Positions 8,388 through 15,808 of a stretch of DNA of 64,000 bases are shown in pieces. Position 1 is the first letter of the stretch; every line of letters begins with the position of its first letter. The DNA comes from Pelosinus sp. UFO1 (GTDB taxonomy: Bacteria > Bacillota > Negativicutes > DSM-13327). A program made the translations under genes and the position numbers. The notes under the pieces are model-generated. The model saw only the letters and a program-made list of their open reading frames with translations. It was not told where the DNA came from and did not search any database. Location: positions 4,911,001-4,975,000 of the forward strand of contig NZ_CP008852.1 in the NCBI RefSeq assembly GCF_000725345.1, given 5' to 3'.

Positions 8388-8843
8388 ATGCAAATCAAAG
8401 AAAAAGTTTATAAGGTTCTTACGAGTCACAATTTAATGTACCTTAGCACAGTCGATGAAAAGGGATTCCCCAAGTGTCGCTCCGTTGATTTTGCAATTGG
8501 CGAAGATGAGTCAGCTCTTTACTTCGTAACTCATAAAATGTCCAGCAAAGTACAGCAAATTCGGCATAATAGCAATGTGTTTGTAGTTGTTGACCATGAT
8601 TGTCACTCGATGGGAGAAATGCAAGAACTCGTTTATATACGATCCACTGGCAAAGCATACATTGTGGATACCCCGGAAGAAGCGCAAACAGCTTTTGGCC
8701 TTATCATGCAAAAATTTCCGTATCTAAAAGATTTACCTAGTGATCCAAGTGACTTTCTTGTCATTAGGGTTGAGCTAAGTCAGGTCACTGTGTCTGACAA
8801 TACTGTTCACTTTGGATATACCGAGGAAGTATCGTATAGATAA
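8388..8843 (+). CDS. Pyridoxamine 5'-phosphate oxidase-like FMN-binding protein
   Basis: A 151-residue split-barrel flavoprotein of the PNPOx-like class: HNLMYLSTVDEKGFPKCRSVDFAI, then ALYFVTHKMSSKVQQIRHNSNVFVVV, a common pattern where the second strand and the K-x-x-Q segment line the FMN site. It is shorter than true PdxH (about 210 residues) and lacks its C-terminal substrate motif, so it is more likely a general FMN reductase or nitroimidazole/stress protein of anaerobes. A clear AGGAGG site and a TACAAT -10-like box precede it. It is transcribed alone. Confidence 0.8.
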   Translation: MQIKEKVYKVLTSHNLMYLSTVDEKGFPKCRSVDFAIGEDESALYFVTHKMSSKVQQIRHNSNVFVVVDHDCHSMGEMQELVYIRSTGKAYIVDTPEEAQTAFGLIMQKFPYLKDLPSDPSDFLVIRVELSQVTVSDNTVHFGYTEEVSYR

Positions 8844-8959
8844 CGCAAATATTAATTCCATCTACTAGGGCTGAATAGTAATACTTTATTTTTGGACTGT
8901 CGGATAAGCGAAAATAGTAGACATAACCCTAGCAGTTCTATATGCTGGAGGTGCTTATA

Positions 8960-9128
8960 ATGAGAAAAGTCCGACTGGTAGGTGGGATTGGTTGAGCATC
9001 CACGCTGGATTACTACAAAGATCATCGAAAACTTAAATCTCGCCGAAATGTATTTCTATGCCACAATAATTTGGATGATAAGACACAACCAACGTCCCTT
9101 GTAAGATGTATGCAACAGCCATATAAGA
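8960..9128 (+). pseudogene. Aspartate/glutamate racemase 5' fragment
   Basis: With a good GGAGGTG site, ATG 8960 encodes MRKVRLVGGIG, then an in-frame TGA, then ASTLDYYKDHRK. This matches the start of the aspartate/glutamate racemase family (G-G-x-x-x-x-ST-x-x-Y-Y). The TGA sits where many members have tryptophan (SWEST) or proline. After about 25 codons homology stops; the final 50 bases match another locus at 12885. It is a dead fragment ending at a strong terminator. Confidence 0.6.
9077..9128 (+). repeat. Short dispersed repeat, copy 1
   Basis: About 50 bases beginning GATAAGACACAACCAACGT and ending CAACAGCCATATAA recur at 12885-12931 with a few changes and a three-base gap. Confidence 0.7.
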
Positions 9129-9131
9129 ATA

Positions 9132-9186
9132 AAATCCGTCTATAGCCTAGCAAAAGTAAAAGGCTGTAGACGGATTTATTTATTTC
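9132..9186 (+). terminator. Terminator after racemase fragment
   Basis: AAATCCGTCTATAGCCT (9132-9148) pairs with 9161-9177 with a single G-T type wobble, followed by a T-rich tract. Confidence 0.85.
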
Positions 9187-9296
9187 CTATAAAAAATTAA
9201 TCCTATATTAATGTTTTTCTGCGATGATTAATAAAGAAATGTTAAATAAATAGGGCAACAAAACAATGACCAGTACTATTAGATGAGGTGCACCGT

Positions 9297-9869
9297 ATGA
9301 AAGTAATAGCTGTTGATATTGACAATGTATTGAATAATTTTTCAGATACCTTAGGGCGTGCTACGTTTGTATATAATGATTCCTATGGCTTATCTCGTGA
9401 GGAATTTGATACATATCTTGATCTGGTAAAACGTGATGTTTTCCCTGAAAGCAAATTTTTGACGAGTAAGTTTTCCGATTTTCGTTATCGTATACATGAG
9501 CAGTGTTATGGCTTGGCACAGGCTAACCCGGACGGAGTAGAGTTTATGCATTGGCTAAAAGAGAATGGTTGGAAAGTCGTTATTTGTACAAAGCGAAATT
9601 TGCGTTTGACAGGGGAATGTACGAAAAAGTGGCTGCAAGACAATCACATTCCCTATGATTATTTTTTTATGGCCCTAAATAAAATTGTATTTTGTAAACT
9701 ATGGGATATACCCCATTTAATTGATGATGATATTTTAAATATTATTCATGGTGAGCAATATGGTATTAAGGTGTATTATCCTATTATGGACAAGCATAGT
9801 TCAGTTTTTTCCCATGCAGCAAAAGGATTTACCATATTTGAGGAGATTAAACAATGGATACAAGAGTAG
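9297..9869 (+). CDS. HAD-family 5'(3')-nucleotidase-like phosphatase
   Basis: A 190-residue HAD-superfamily hydrolase of the small NT5C/deoxyribonucleotidase-like class. Motif I is VDIDNVLNNF (nucleophile D7, acid D9), motif II the threonine in VICTKRN, and motif IV LIDDDI (metal-binding aspartates). A helical cap of about 70 residues separates motifs I and II, as in 5'-nucleotidases. The start is ATG 9297, six bases after GAGGTG; the GTG at 9288 overlaps that site. The stop lies 16 bases inside the next gene, which encodes a primase-like protein, so the two are almost certainly translationally coupled. That pairing suggests a role in nucleotide or nucleic-acid metabolism. Substrate not determinable. 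Confidence 0.75.
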   Translation: MKVIAVDIDNVLNNFSDTLGRATFVYNDSYGLSREEFDTYLDLVKRDVFPESKFLTSKFSDFRYRIHEQCYGLAQANPDGVEFMHWLKENGWKVVICTKRNLRLTGECTKKWLQDNHIPYDYFFMALNKIVFCKLWDIPHLIDDDILNIIHGEQYGIKVYYPIMDKHSSVFSHAAKGFTIFEEIKQWIQE

Positions 9870-10612
9870 AGCTGCTAGACGTATTTTATCAAACCATGCG
9901 TAAGGATAAAGTGAAAATAGAAAATAAGAAGTACGGCTTTGATTTTATCGATGAACTCATTGCCGATGATGTAACGCTGGATTATGGACAGATGGAAAGC
10001 AATTTTATCCACAAATACAGGTTGCTCAATGTCTCAGAGTCCCGCAGAAAGAAATTACTGCAAGGACATGTAAATCAAGATTATAATGTTTGCCTATATT
10101 TTGATGATACGGCAAATAACACGTTGTGTTTTAATTTGGACAATAACTTTAAAGCCAATAATAATGCGATCATACCGGAGATAGAGCTTGCCGTAGACTA
10201 CTTACAGCAGCATCTTGGAAAATACGGCATGGAGACGGTTAGTATTAAAAGTGGCCGGGGCTATCACCTGTGGTGTCGTTTTGAAACGCCGATTGCCAAT
10301 CAGCTGTTATTGGACTTTATGATTCGAATCGCCTCCAAGACATTGGCTTCATTACAGTATAGTAATCATGATTACCGTACCATTAAAATTAATATGAGTC
10401 CCAACCCAAAGTTTGTAAAGGTTTTATCACTACGTGCCTTCGGATCAAGGCATATCAGAACCGGTAGTTTTTCGCAGATTCGGACCAAAGACGGTGTCTT
10501 ACATGAAGAGGATTCCTGGAAGCACTTTAGCGACTATATTAAGAATAAAACCATTTCAGAACAACAATTTATGCGGGCATATAATGAACTGGCAAAAGAA
10601 ATCCCTTGGTGA
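9854..10612 (+). CDS. Putative archaeo-eukaryotic primase (AEP)-like protein
   Basis: A 252-residue protein I cannot assign to a named family. A segment resembles the AEP/PolDom catalytic core: TLCFNLDNN (residues 90-98, the position of hhDhD motif I, with the first acid replaced by Asn), a helix, then SIKSGRGYHLWCRFE (130-144), which matches motif II of TOTE- and LigD-type primases (SGxGxHxW). Further on, FVKVLSLRAFGSRHIRTG may correspond to the strand carrying motif III and the basic nucleotide-binding patch. The N-terminal 75 residues are helical and basic (SRRKKLLQGH). Overlap of 16 bases with the upstream HAD gene indicates a two-gene operon. If the acid loss is real, it may bind rather than polymerise nucleotides. 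Confidence 0.5.
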   Translation: MDTRVELLDVFYQTMRKDKVKIENKKYGFDFIDELIADDVTLDYGQMESNFIHKYRLLNVSESRRKKLLQGHVNQDYNVCLYFDDTANNTLCFNLDNNFKANNNAIIPEIELAVDYLQQHLGKYGMETVSIKSGRGYHLWCRFETPIANQLLLDFMIRIASKTLASLQYSNHDYRTIKINMSPNPKFVKVLSLRAFGSRHIRTGSFSQIRTKDGVLHEEDSWKHFSDYIKNKTISEQQFMRAYNELAKEIPW

Positions 10613-10830
10613 TTTATAGTATTGCATAGCACTAAGGATGCAAAGACACTTAGTATTCAGAGAGCTGTTTATAAGTTTTGACTCTAGTCTATTTACGTCA
10701 GAAAGCAAATTATTACAGTACTAATTGTTTGCAAGACATCAGTCGCCAATTGATGTAGCAATTCATTAATACCCAGTTGCCAACACGAAATCTTCATCGT
10801 TTATAAGATAATGGTGCATTGATCCTAAAA

Positions 10831-10924
10831 TGTTTGCCAACGTCGGTAAATAGTCTCTTTAATTATAACGTTTAAGATTAATCGGGGGGAAGGTCATCAC
10901 CGTATCACGTCTATCTGCGAAAAG
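10831..10924 (+). repeat. Dispersed leader-like repeat, copy 1
   Basis: TGTTTGCCAACGTC to ATCACC at 10831-10901, plus a weaker tail, matches 20059-20144. Shared core: TTATAAC, AAGATTAATCGGGGGGAA. In this copy the hairpin arms present in copy 2 are degraded. The rest of the gap 10613-10938 shows no gene. Confidence 0.65.
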
Positions 10925-10938
10925 TGCTCGAAATAGTT

Positions 10939-10980
10939 AAAGAATCAACAACCCAAGGAAGGTTGTTGATTCTTTTTATT
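10939..10980 (+). terminator. Terminator hairpin upstream of nitroreductase fragment
   Basis: AAAGAATCAACAACC (10939-10953) pairs perfectly with 10961-10975 around a seven-base loop, followed by TTTTTATTT. Confidence 0.9.
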
Positions 10981-10982
10981 TA

Positions 10983-11353
10983 GTTATTACGGATGAAGAA
11001 AAAAAGAACAACTGCAAAACGCGGCCTTTAAGCAGTACAAGGTGCATAGTGCTTCTGCTGCTATATTAGTCTTAGGCGATAAATTAGCATACAAAAATGC
11101 AGAGAATATTTATTCAGGAATGCTCAGTTTAGGTATTATGGATAAATTAGAGTATGATAGCACAATTCAAGGCATAAACAATCTTTACGAAAGCGGGGGT
11201 GAAGAGTTTCAACGTACTGAGGCTATAAGAAATGCTTCTCTTTCGGCTATGATGTTTATGCTAATCGCAAAAGATGAGGGATGGGACACTTGTCCCATGA
11301 TTGGGTTTGATCCAGAGGAGGTTCGGCGGATTTTTAATATCCCTGAAAAGTAG
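10983..11353 (+). pseudogene. Nitroreductase-family protein, truncated and frameshifted
   Basis: From about 10997 the frame reads RKKEQLQNAAFKQYKVHSASAAILVLGD and ends DEGWDTCPMIGFDPEEVRRIFNIPEK, which is the middle and C-terminal half of a nitroreductase (FMN-dependent NAD(P)H oxidoreductase). The preceding codons TDEE are in another frame, so one base is gained or lost in the A-run at 10998-11005. The N-terminal 50-60 residues carrying the phosphate-binding SxRxF motif are missing, replaced by a terminator hairpin. A GTG at 11042 could start a 103-residue product, but it would lack half of the fold. Confidence 0.65.
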
Positions 11354-11552
11354 GAAATGGCTCTCCTTATAACAATGGGGAAAGAGAACACATCAAAACG
11401 AAGAATGCGGGGATATAGAAAGCCTATTGGGGAGTTTGTACCTACGATAGCTTTTAACGCCGTTCTAGAAATAACTAACTTTACAGCCTTCGCATAATGG
11501 TAGAACATGCGAGGAAATCTAACTGTTAGGTAGATATAAGGGAGGGAAATAT

Positions 11553-12251
11553 ATGTTAAACAAATATCCATCGGGGAATCATGGTAAAGCTAACCATGGT
11601 TGGTTGAAAAGTCTGTTTCATTTTTCGTTTGCTGAATACTATAACCCAGAGCGCATGAACTTTGGCGTTTTACGGGTGGTTAATGATGATTTAGTCGCGA
11701 CAAATACGGGATTTGCTATGCATCCCCATCGCGATATGGAAATCGTTTCTTACGTAATCGATGGTGAACTAACCCATGAAGATAGTATGGGTAATAAAAA
11801 TAACATTTCGCGCGGACATATCCAGTATATGAGTGCGGGAACAGGCGTTGTGCATAGCGAACATAATTTTGGAATCGATCCACTTCGTTTCTTACAGATT
11901 TGGATAAATCCTAATCAAACAGGTCTCGAACCATATTATGGCGACTACAAGTTCGACTGGAACTTAAGGAAGAACCGTCTATTGCACATGGTGTCGCCAA
12001 AAGCAGGAGGAGCTTCAGTTAAGATTCACTCCGATGCGAGCCTCTATGCTCTCGAATTGGATAAGGGATTGTATATGGACTTCAATGTAGGGGTAGATCG
12101 TCAGGTCTATCTGATTCAGATTGAAGGAGCGTCTGACGTAAATGGATTGGTATTAAACGCAAAAGATGCTGCAGAGAGCGTGGAGGAGTCCCTCGTTATC
12201 AAGGCGTTAGAAACATCCCATTTGCTAATTGTCGAAATGAAAAAAGCCTAG
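11553..12251 (+). CDS. Pirin-family bicupin protein (YhhW-like)
   Basis: A 232-residue bicupin of the pirin family. Residues 12-32 give the family start (NHGWLKSLFHFSFAEYYNP). The metal-binding histidines lie in FAMHPHRDMEIVSYVIDGELTHEDS and in the GTGVVHSEHN segment, corresponding to the His-His-His-Glu set of quercetin 2,3-dioxygenase-like pirins. The length matches the short YhhW class. Known members oxidise quercetin in vitro or respond to redox stress; the physiological substrate here is unknown. GGGAGGG precedes the ATG. The CDGSH gene follows 95 bases later and could be co-transcribed, which would fit an oxidative-stress theme. Confidence 0.88.
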   Translation: MLNKYPSGNHGKANHGWLKSLFHFSFAEYYNPERMNFGVLRVVNDDLVATNTGFAMHPHRDMEIVSYVIDGELTHEDSMGNKNNISRGHIQYMSAGTGVVHSEHNFGIDPLRFLQIWINPNQTGLEPYYGDYKFDWNLRKNRLLHMVSPKAGGASVKIHSDASLYALELDKGLYMDFNVGVDRQVYLIQIEGASDVNGLVLNAKDAAESVEESLVIKALETSHLLIVEMKKA

Positions 12252-12346
12252 CGAAATTGTCTCGCTGACATGTACGCATTCGGAAGTAATTTAATTTGCA
12301 TAGAAAACTTTTATAATTTACATACTAACCTAGAAAGGAGTAGTGA

Positions 12347-12580
12347 TTGTATATGGGAATGTATGATAGGAAGAGTCCGTATATGTTGCCAGAAGAACCT
12401 AAGACACAAGCTGTTTGCACCTGCGGTAAGACAGGAAATCCGCCATACTGCGACGGCTCCCACCAAGGAACTGGTAAGGAACCAGCAATTATTCAAATGG
12501 AGAAGGGCAAAACTGTTGCTATTTGTGGGTGTGGTAAGTCTGCGAATATTCCTTATTGCGATGGCAGTTGTAGCCGATAG
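12347..12580 (+). CDS. CDGSH-type iron-sulfur protein with two motifs
   Basis: A 77-residue protein (75 if ATG 12353 is used) with two CDGSH-type [2Fe-2S] motifs. The first, C-T-C-x9-C-D-G-S-H, is complete. The second, C-G-C-x9-C-D-G-S-C, has cysteine instead of the usual histidine ligand. AAAGGAG at 12334-12340 favours the TTG at 12347 by spacing (six bases), but ATG 12353 is also possible. Related tandem CDGSH proteins (MitoNEET/Miner2 class) carry labile clusters and take part in redox or cluster transfer. It lies directly behind the pirin gene. Confidence 0.85.
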   Translation: MYMGMYDRKSPYMLPEEPKTQAVCTCGKTGNPPYCDGSHQGTGKEPAIIQMEKGKTVAICGCGKSANIPYCDGSCSR

Positions 12581-12641
12581 GACTATCTCTTTGGTTTGTG
12601 GATTTCAGGTAAGAGTGTACCCGATGGCTTAAGTAATATGA

Positions 12642-12683
12642 CCTCAACCTTTGCGTAATGCGGGGTTGAGGCTTTGTTTTTTT
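12642..12683 (+). terminator. Terminator after CDGSH gene
   Basis: CCTCAACC (12642-12649) pairs with GGTTGAGG (12664-12671), followed by CTTTGTTTTTTT. A diverged relative of the same hairpin is at 12942-12985. Confidence 0.85.
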
Positions 12684-13025
12684 ATGTGTCCCTAGGGCAG
12701 TGCTTGTTGACTGTCCTGCCCTTATAGCCCTGCAAGTTCGTACATGCAGGTAATAGTGATAGCTTTGGGGGTATTGTCCTATGGCGCTATGGGACAGGTA
12801 GGTTCCTTTATTTTTGAATAAATGCAATAAAAAGAGCCATCTCACCCTTGAAAGGTGAGATGGCATAGGCGGCTGCTTTAGACAGATAAGACAGAAACAA
12901 CGTCCCCTTGTAAGATGCAACAGCCATATAACGGCGCAAAAGAGCCTCAACCTTTGCAAAATGCGAGGGCTGAGACTCTTTTTCTTTTATCCTTTGCACT
13001 ATGAATTTAGCTATGTCAATATGGC
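12684..13025. other. Non-coding gap with hairpins and repeat copy 2
   Basis: No credible gene is seen. A perfect 11-bp stem GCCATCTCACC (12836-12846 with 12854-12864) followed on the minus strand by TCTTTTTATT is a terminator for the minus-strand regulator. GAGCCTCAACC near 12942 forms an imperfect plus-strand terminator related to 12642. The repeat at 12885-12931 matches 9077-9128. Confidence 0.7.
12885..12931 (+). repeat. Short dispersed repeat, copy 2
   Basis: GATAAGACAGAAACAACGTC to CAACAGCCATATAA; see copy 1 at 9077. Both copies sit in decayed intergenic DNA. Confidence 0.7.
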
Positions 13026-13574
13026 TCAAGAATAATAGAGGATAGTTTGAAACTTCACGATTTTATCGGAAGGGTTTCTATACGTATGTGTTTGGTCAGA
13101 TTTGAAACGAATTGCGTCACCTGCAGCCAGCGTATAGGTCTCCGATTCCAAGGTTATCTCGAGATCTCCTTCGAAGGACAATACGTATTCTTCAGATCCC
13201 CCCACATGACCGGCGGCTTCATGTACGGAATGTGGTGCCATGGTAATCGAAAATATTTCAAAGCCCTTATCGTTATCAAAAGAGAACAACGGAACTAAGG
13301 TCATTCCGTCAGTATCTGTTATTGGAGTAATATCGTTTAGCCGTACTAACTCAGTTGCAGGTTGATTTGTATCAATCAGTTTACCAAAGGATACGCGAAG
13401 CCCGGAAGCAATCTTCCATAGGGTATTAACAGTCGGATTTGATTCTCCTCGCTCTATCTGTCCAATCATTGCCTTGCTGATTCCCGAAAGTTCGGATAGT
13501 TTATCAAGACTAAGTCTCTTTTTACGGCGAAGCTTGGCAAGATTTTCTCCGATTATCGGCGTCAAATCATACAT
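13026..13574 (-). CDS. XRE-cupin transcriptional regulator
   Basis: A 182-residue one-component regulator. Residues 8-62 are an XRE HTH (NLAKLRRKKRLSLDKLSELSGISKAMIGQIERGESNPT); residues 105-180 are a cupin (HSVHEAAGHVGGSEEYVLSFEGDLEI, then DQTHTYRNPS) that would bind a small effector. The start is ATG 13574 behind GAGAGGG; the upstream TTG at 13610 would run into the operator. It is divergent from the ATC hydrolase/cysteine desulfidase operon, and two perfect palindromes lie between them, so it most likely controls that operon and itself. Cupin-HTH regulators of this architecture commonly govern amino-acid or polyamine catabolism. Confidence 0.88.
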   Translation of the reverse strand: MYDLTPIIGENLAKLRRKKRLSLDKLSELSGISKAMIGQIERGESNPTVNTLWKIASGLRVSFGKLIDTNQPATELVRLNDITPITDTDGMTLVPLFSFDNDKGFEIFSITMAPHSVHEAAGHVGGSEEYVLSFEGDLEITLESETYTLAAGDAIRFKSDQTHTYRNPSDKIVKFQTILYYS

Positions 13575-13604
13575 AATAGATCCCTCTCTCTTGTGCGTTA
13601 TTGT

Positions 13605-13665
13605 ATACAAAAATATGCTATTGCATATTTTTGTATGTTATAATATACTTTTTGTATATTATAAC
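13605..13665. promoter_or_regulatory. Two adjacent perfect palindromes in divergent promoter
   Basis: ATACAAAAATATGC (13605-13618) is repeated inverted at 13623-13636 with a four-base centre. GTTATAATATAC (13637-13648) is repeated inverted at 13654-13665 with a TTTTT centre. They touch each other, contain TATAAT-like boxes for both directions, and lie 31 bases upstream of the XRE-cupin gene. Predicted operators. Confidence 0.8.
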
Positions 13666-13779
13666 ATACTTAATTAAAAGTGAAAATAGGGAGGCGATGT
13701 CGGGTTTTAATAAGCTAGATTCAAATTAATTGAATTTTCGTTAAACAGCTAGAATTAAGAAGAAAAGGAGAAAAAGAAT

Positions 13780-14289
13780 ATGATTGATAACAAAATTAGT
13801 ATCAAAGGTGACCCAATAGTAGACATTCAGAGAGGTGCAATGGGACATCGTGCAACCTGGACCGGTTTAACATACACAAAGGCCAGAGAAGCAGGGAAGG
13901 CAGAAGAAGCAGAAAAATTCATTCGTGAAGCAATTTCTGAAACTGGTAAGGTCCAAGGCGCCGAAATCAAAGCCAAATGCCAGGAACCGGAAAACGTTTC
14001 CTGCTTTGCAGAAACTTTCCTAACTCCGAATGTCGTCAAGACTTTTGAACTTGAATTCAAGACAAAAACTGAGGAAAGAGTGGATGTGGAATTCCATCAC
14101 TGCCCACTGGTGAAAGCATGGCAGGATTTAGGCTTTGATGATGCAACCTGCGAGAAATTATGCGACATGGCTATGGATGGTGACAGGCGTATTGCTAAGG
14201 CCATGGGATTTGGATTCCACTTGGGAGATACCATTGCTAAAGGATGCAAGACTTGTCAGGTATCTTTTTTTAAAAAGGGTAATAAGTAA
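13780..14289 (+). CDS. L-2-amino-thiazoline-4-carboxylate (ATC) hydrolase family protein
   Basis: A 169-residue protein of the ATC_hydrolase family (PF14196). Visible family features are FHHCPLVKAWQDLGFDD, followed by CEKLCDMAMDGDRRIAKAMGF and a C-terminal GCKTCQVSF. Family members in pseudomonads open the thiazoline ring of ATC on the way to L-cysteine; most firmicute members are untested. The cysteine desulfidase gene starts 23 bases after its stop, so the two are in one operon: one enzyme could generate cysteine and the next degrade it. No signal peptide. A GGAG site precedes the ATG. The divergent XRE-cupin gene is its likely regulator. Confidence 0.8.
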   Translation: MIDNKISIKGDPIVDIQRGAMGHRATWTGLTYTKAREAGKAEEAEKFIREAISETGKVQGAEIKAKCQEPENVSCFAETFLTPNVVKTFELEFKTKTEERVDVEFHHCPLVKAWQDLGFDDATCEKLCDMAMDGDRRIAKAMGFGFHLGDTIAKGCKTCQVSFFKKGNK

Positions 14290-14312
14290 GCAATGGCTAT
14301 AGGAGAAAGCTC

Positions 14313-15578
14313 ATGGATAAGATTCAATATGATAATTTTGTTAGGATATTAAAAGAAGAGTTGATTCCAGCTATGGGCTGTACGGAACCGATTGCCATTG
14401 CGTTTACAGCCGCGAAGGCAAGAGAGGTCCTTGGACAGATGCCGGAACGGATGGTTATCCGCTGCAGCGGCAATATAATTAAAAATGTTAAGGGCGTTGT
14501 CGTACCTAATTCCGGCGGTCAGAAAGGCGTCGAAGTGGCAGGCATTTTAGGCGTTGTCGCAGGAAAGACAGAACTGGAGCTTCAGGTCATCAGCCAGGTA
14601 AAACAGGAAGACATCGATAAGGCCAAAATGTTATACAGCCAGGGAATCTGCAGCTGTGAGCTGGAAGAAGGAGAAGAAAATCTTTACATCCGCGCAGAAT
14701 TGACAGCCGGACAGGAAATGGCAGCTGTGGAAGTCAGAAGCAAGCACAATCACATTGCCAGAATTGAAAAAAATGGTCAGTTGGTATTTGAACAGAATGA
14801 TATTGCAACTCAAAAGTCTGGGGATAGGTCAAAGCTCAATATTAGGGACATACTCCAGTTTGCCAATGAAGTAAAATTGGATGATGTAAGAGAGATCATC
14901 GGTAGACAGATTAGGTACAATTCCGCCATATCAGAAGAAGGCTTAACCAATAAATGGGGGGCCCAGGTGGGACAGACTTTCCTGAAACTTGGCGGTAATG
15001 ATGTGCGGATCAGGGCAAGAGCGGCAGCGGCGGCAGGCTCTGATGCGAGAATGAATGGTTGTGCCCTCCCGGTAGTCATCAACTCAGGAAGCGGAAACCA
15101 GGGGATCACCTGTACGATGCCGGTTGTCGTTTATGCTGAAGATATGGGAGCAGATGTGGATACCCTTTATAGGGCTCTTGTTCTGACAAACCTTTTATCC
15201 CTTCATCAGAAACGTTATATTGGAAACCTGTCTGCTTACTGTGGAGCCGTATCAGCCGGAGCATCTGCAGCTTGCGGCATTGCTTATCTGAATGGTGCGG
15301 ATTATGATGTCATCGGAAAGACCATCATCAATGCTCTGGGGAATGTGGGCGGCATTGTGTGCGATGGGGCCAAGGCTTCGTGCGCAGCAAAAATTTCCAG
15401 CGCAGTAGATGCGGGTATCATGGGCTATGAAATGGCAAAAAGCAATCTGGTCTTTCCATTCGGAGAAGGACTTGTGGAAAAAGATTATGAACATACAATC
15501 CAGAATATCGGCCGTATGGGCCGCTATGGCATGAAATCCACTGATGTAGAAATCCTTAATATTATGATTGGAAGGTAA
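14313..15578 (+). CDS. L-cysteine desulfidase / UPF0597 (CyuA, YhaM) family
   Basis: A 421-residue protein of the serine-dehydratase-alpha-like UPF0597 family that includes archaeal L-cysteine desulfidase and E. coli CyuA. PAMGCTEPIAIA places C23 where the family's first iron-sulfur cysteine is; C310/C321 (AYCGAVSAGASAACG) and C350/C357 (IVCDGAKASC) supply the others expected for a [4Fe-4S] cluster. The G-S-G-N-Q-G loop near 259-264 is the substrate-binding signature. The reaction is L-cysteine to pyruvate, ammonia and hydrogen sulfide. It is coupled to the ATC hydrolase gene, making cysteine catabolism the predicted function of the operon. Confidence 0.88.
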   Translation: MDKIQYDNFVRILKEELIPAMGCTEPIAIAFTAAKAREVLGQMPERMVIRCSGNIIKNVKGVVVPNSGGQKGVEVAGILGVVAGKTELELQVISQVKQEDIDKAKMLYSQGICSCELEEGEENLYIRAELTAGQEMAAVEVRSKHNHIARIEKNGQLVFEQNDIATQKSGDRSKLNIRDILQFANEVKLDDVREIIGRQIRYNSAISEEGLTNKWGAQVGQTFLKLGGNDVRIRARAAAAAGSDARMNGCALPVVINSGSGNQGITCTMPVVVYAEDMGADVDTLYRALVLTNLLSLHQKRYIGNLSAYCGAVSAGASAACGIAYLNGADYDVIGKTIINALGNVGGIVCDGAKASCAAKISSAVDAGIMGYEMAKSNLVFPFGEGLVEKDYEHTIQNIGRMGRYGMKSTDVEILNIMIGR

Positions 15579-15808
15579 TTTTCAGATCATAAAACGAGGG
15601 TGTTCCAAAAGCATATAAATATAACATATGTTATTGAAAATGCAAGTAGATGGGAGTTCAATGTCAGACGTAGTTGCTTTGGATTTGAACAGTGATGGAT
15701 TTGAGTAATAGTCAACCTTGTCTAGGGATACGTGCTTAATGTAAGGGGATTTTGGTATTGGAATTTTAACGTAACTAAACCAATGCAATTAATAGGAGGA
15801 AGGATCAT

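Noticed and set aside
8960-9000. Selenocysteine reading of the in-frame TGA in the racemase fragment
   Set aside because: The frame loses homology soon after and no SECIS-like hairpin is apparent immediately downstream.
9297-10612. Calling the HAD/primase-like pair a known TOTE or CRISPR-primase system
   Set aside because: No helicase, endonuclease or reverse transcriptase partner is adjacent, and the first AEP acid is not conserved.
12808-13029. 73-residue minus-strand ORF with YMAVASYKGTLFL
   Set aside because: It runs through hairpins and repeat copy 2 with no good ribosome binding site; treated as non-coding.
15628-15708. 26-codon ORF (ends LDLNSDGFE) between cysteine desulfidase and MFS genes
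   Set aside because: Codon use looks coding-like, but there is no ribosome binding site and no family known to me.
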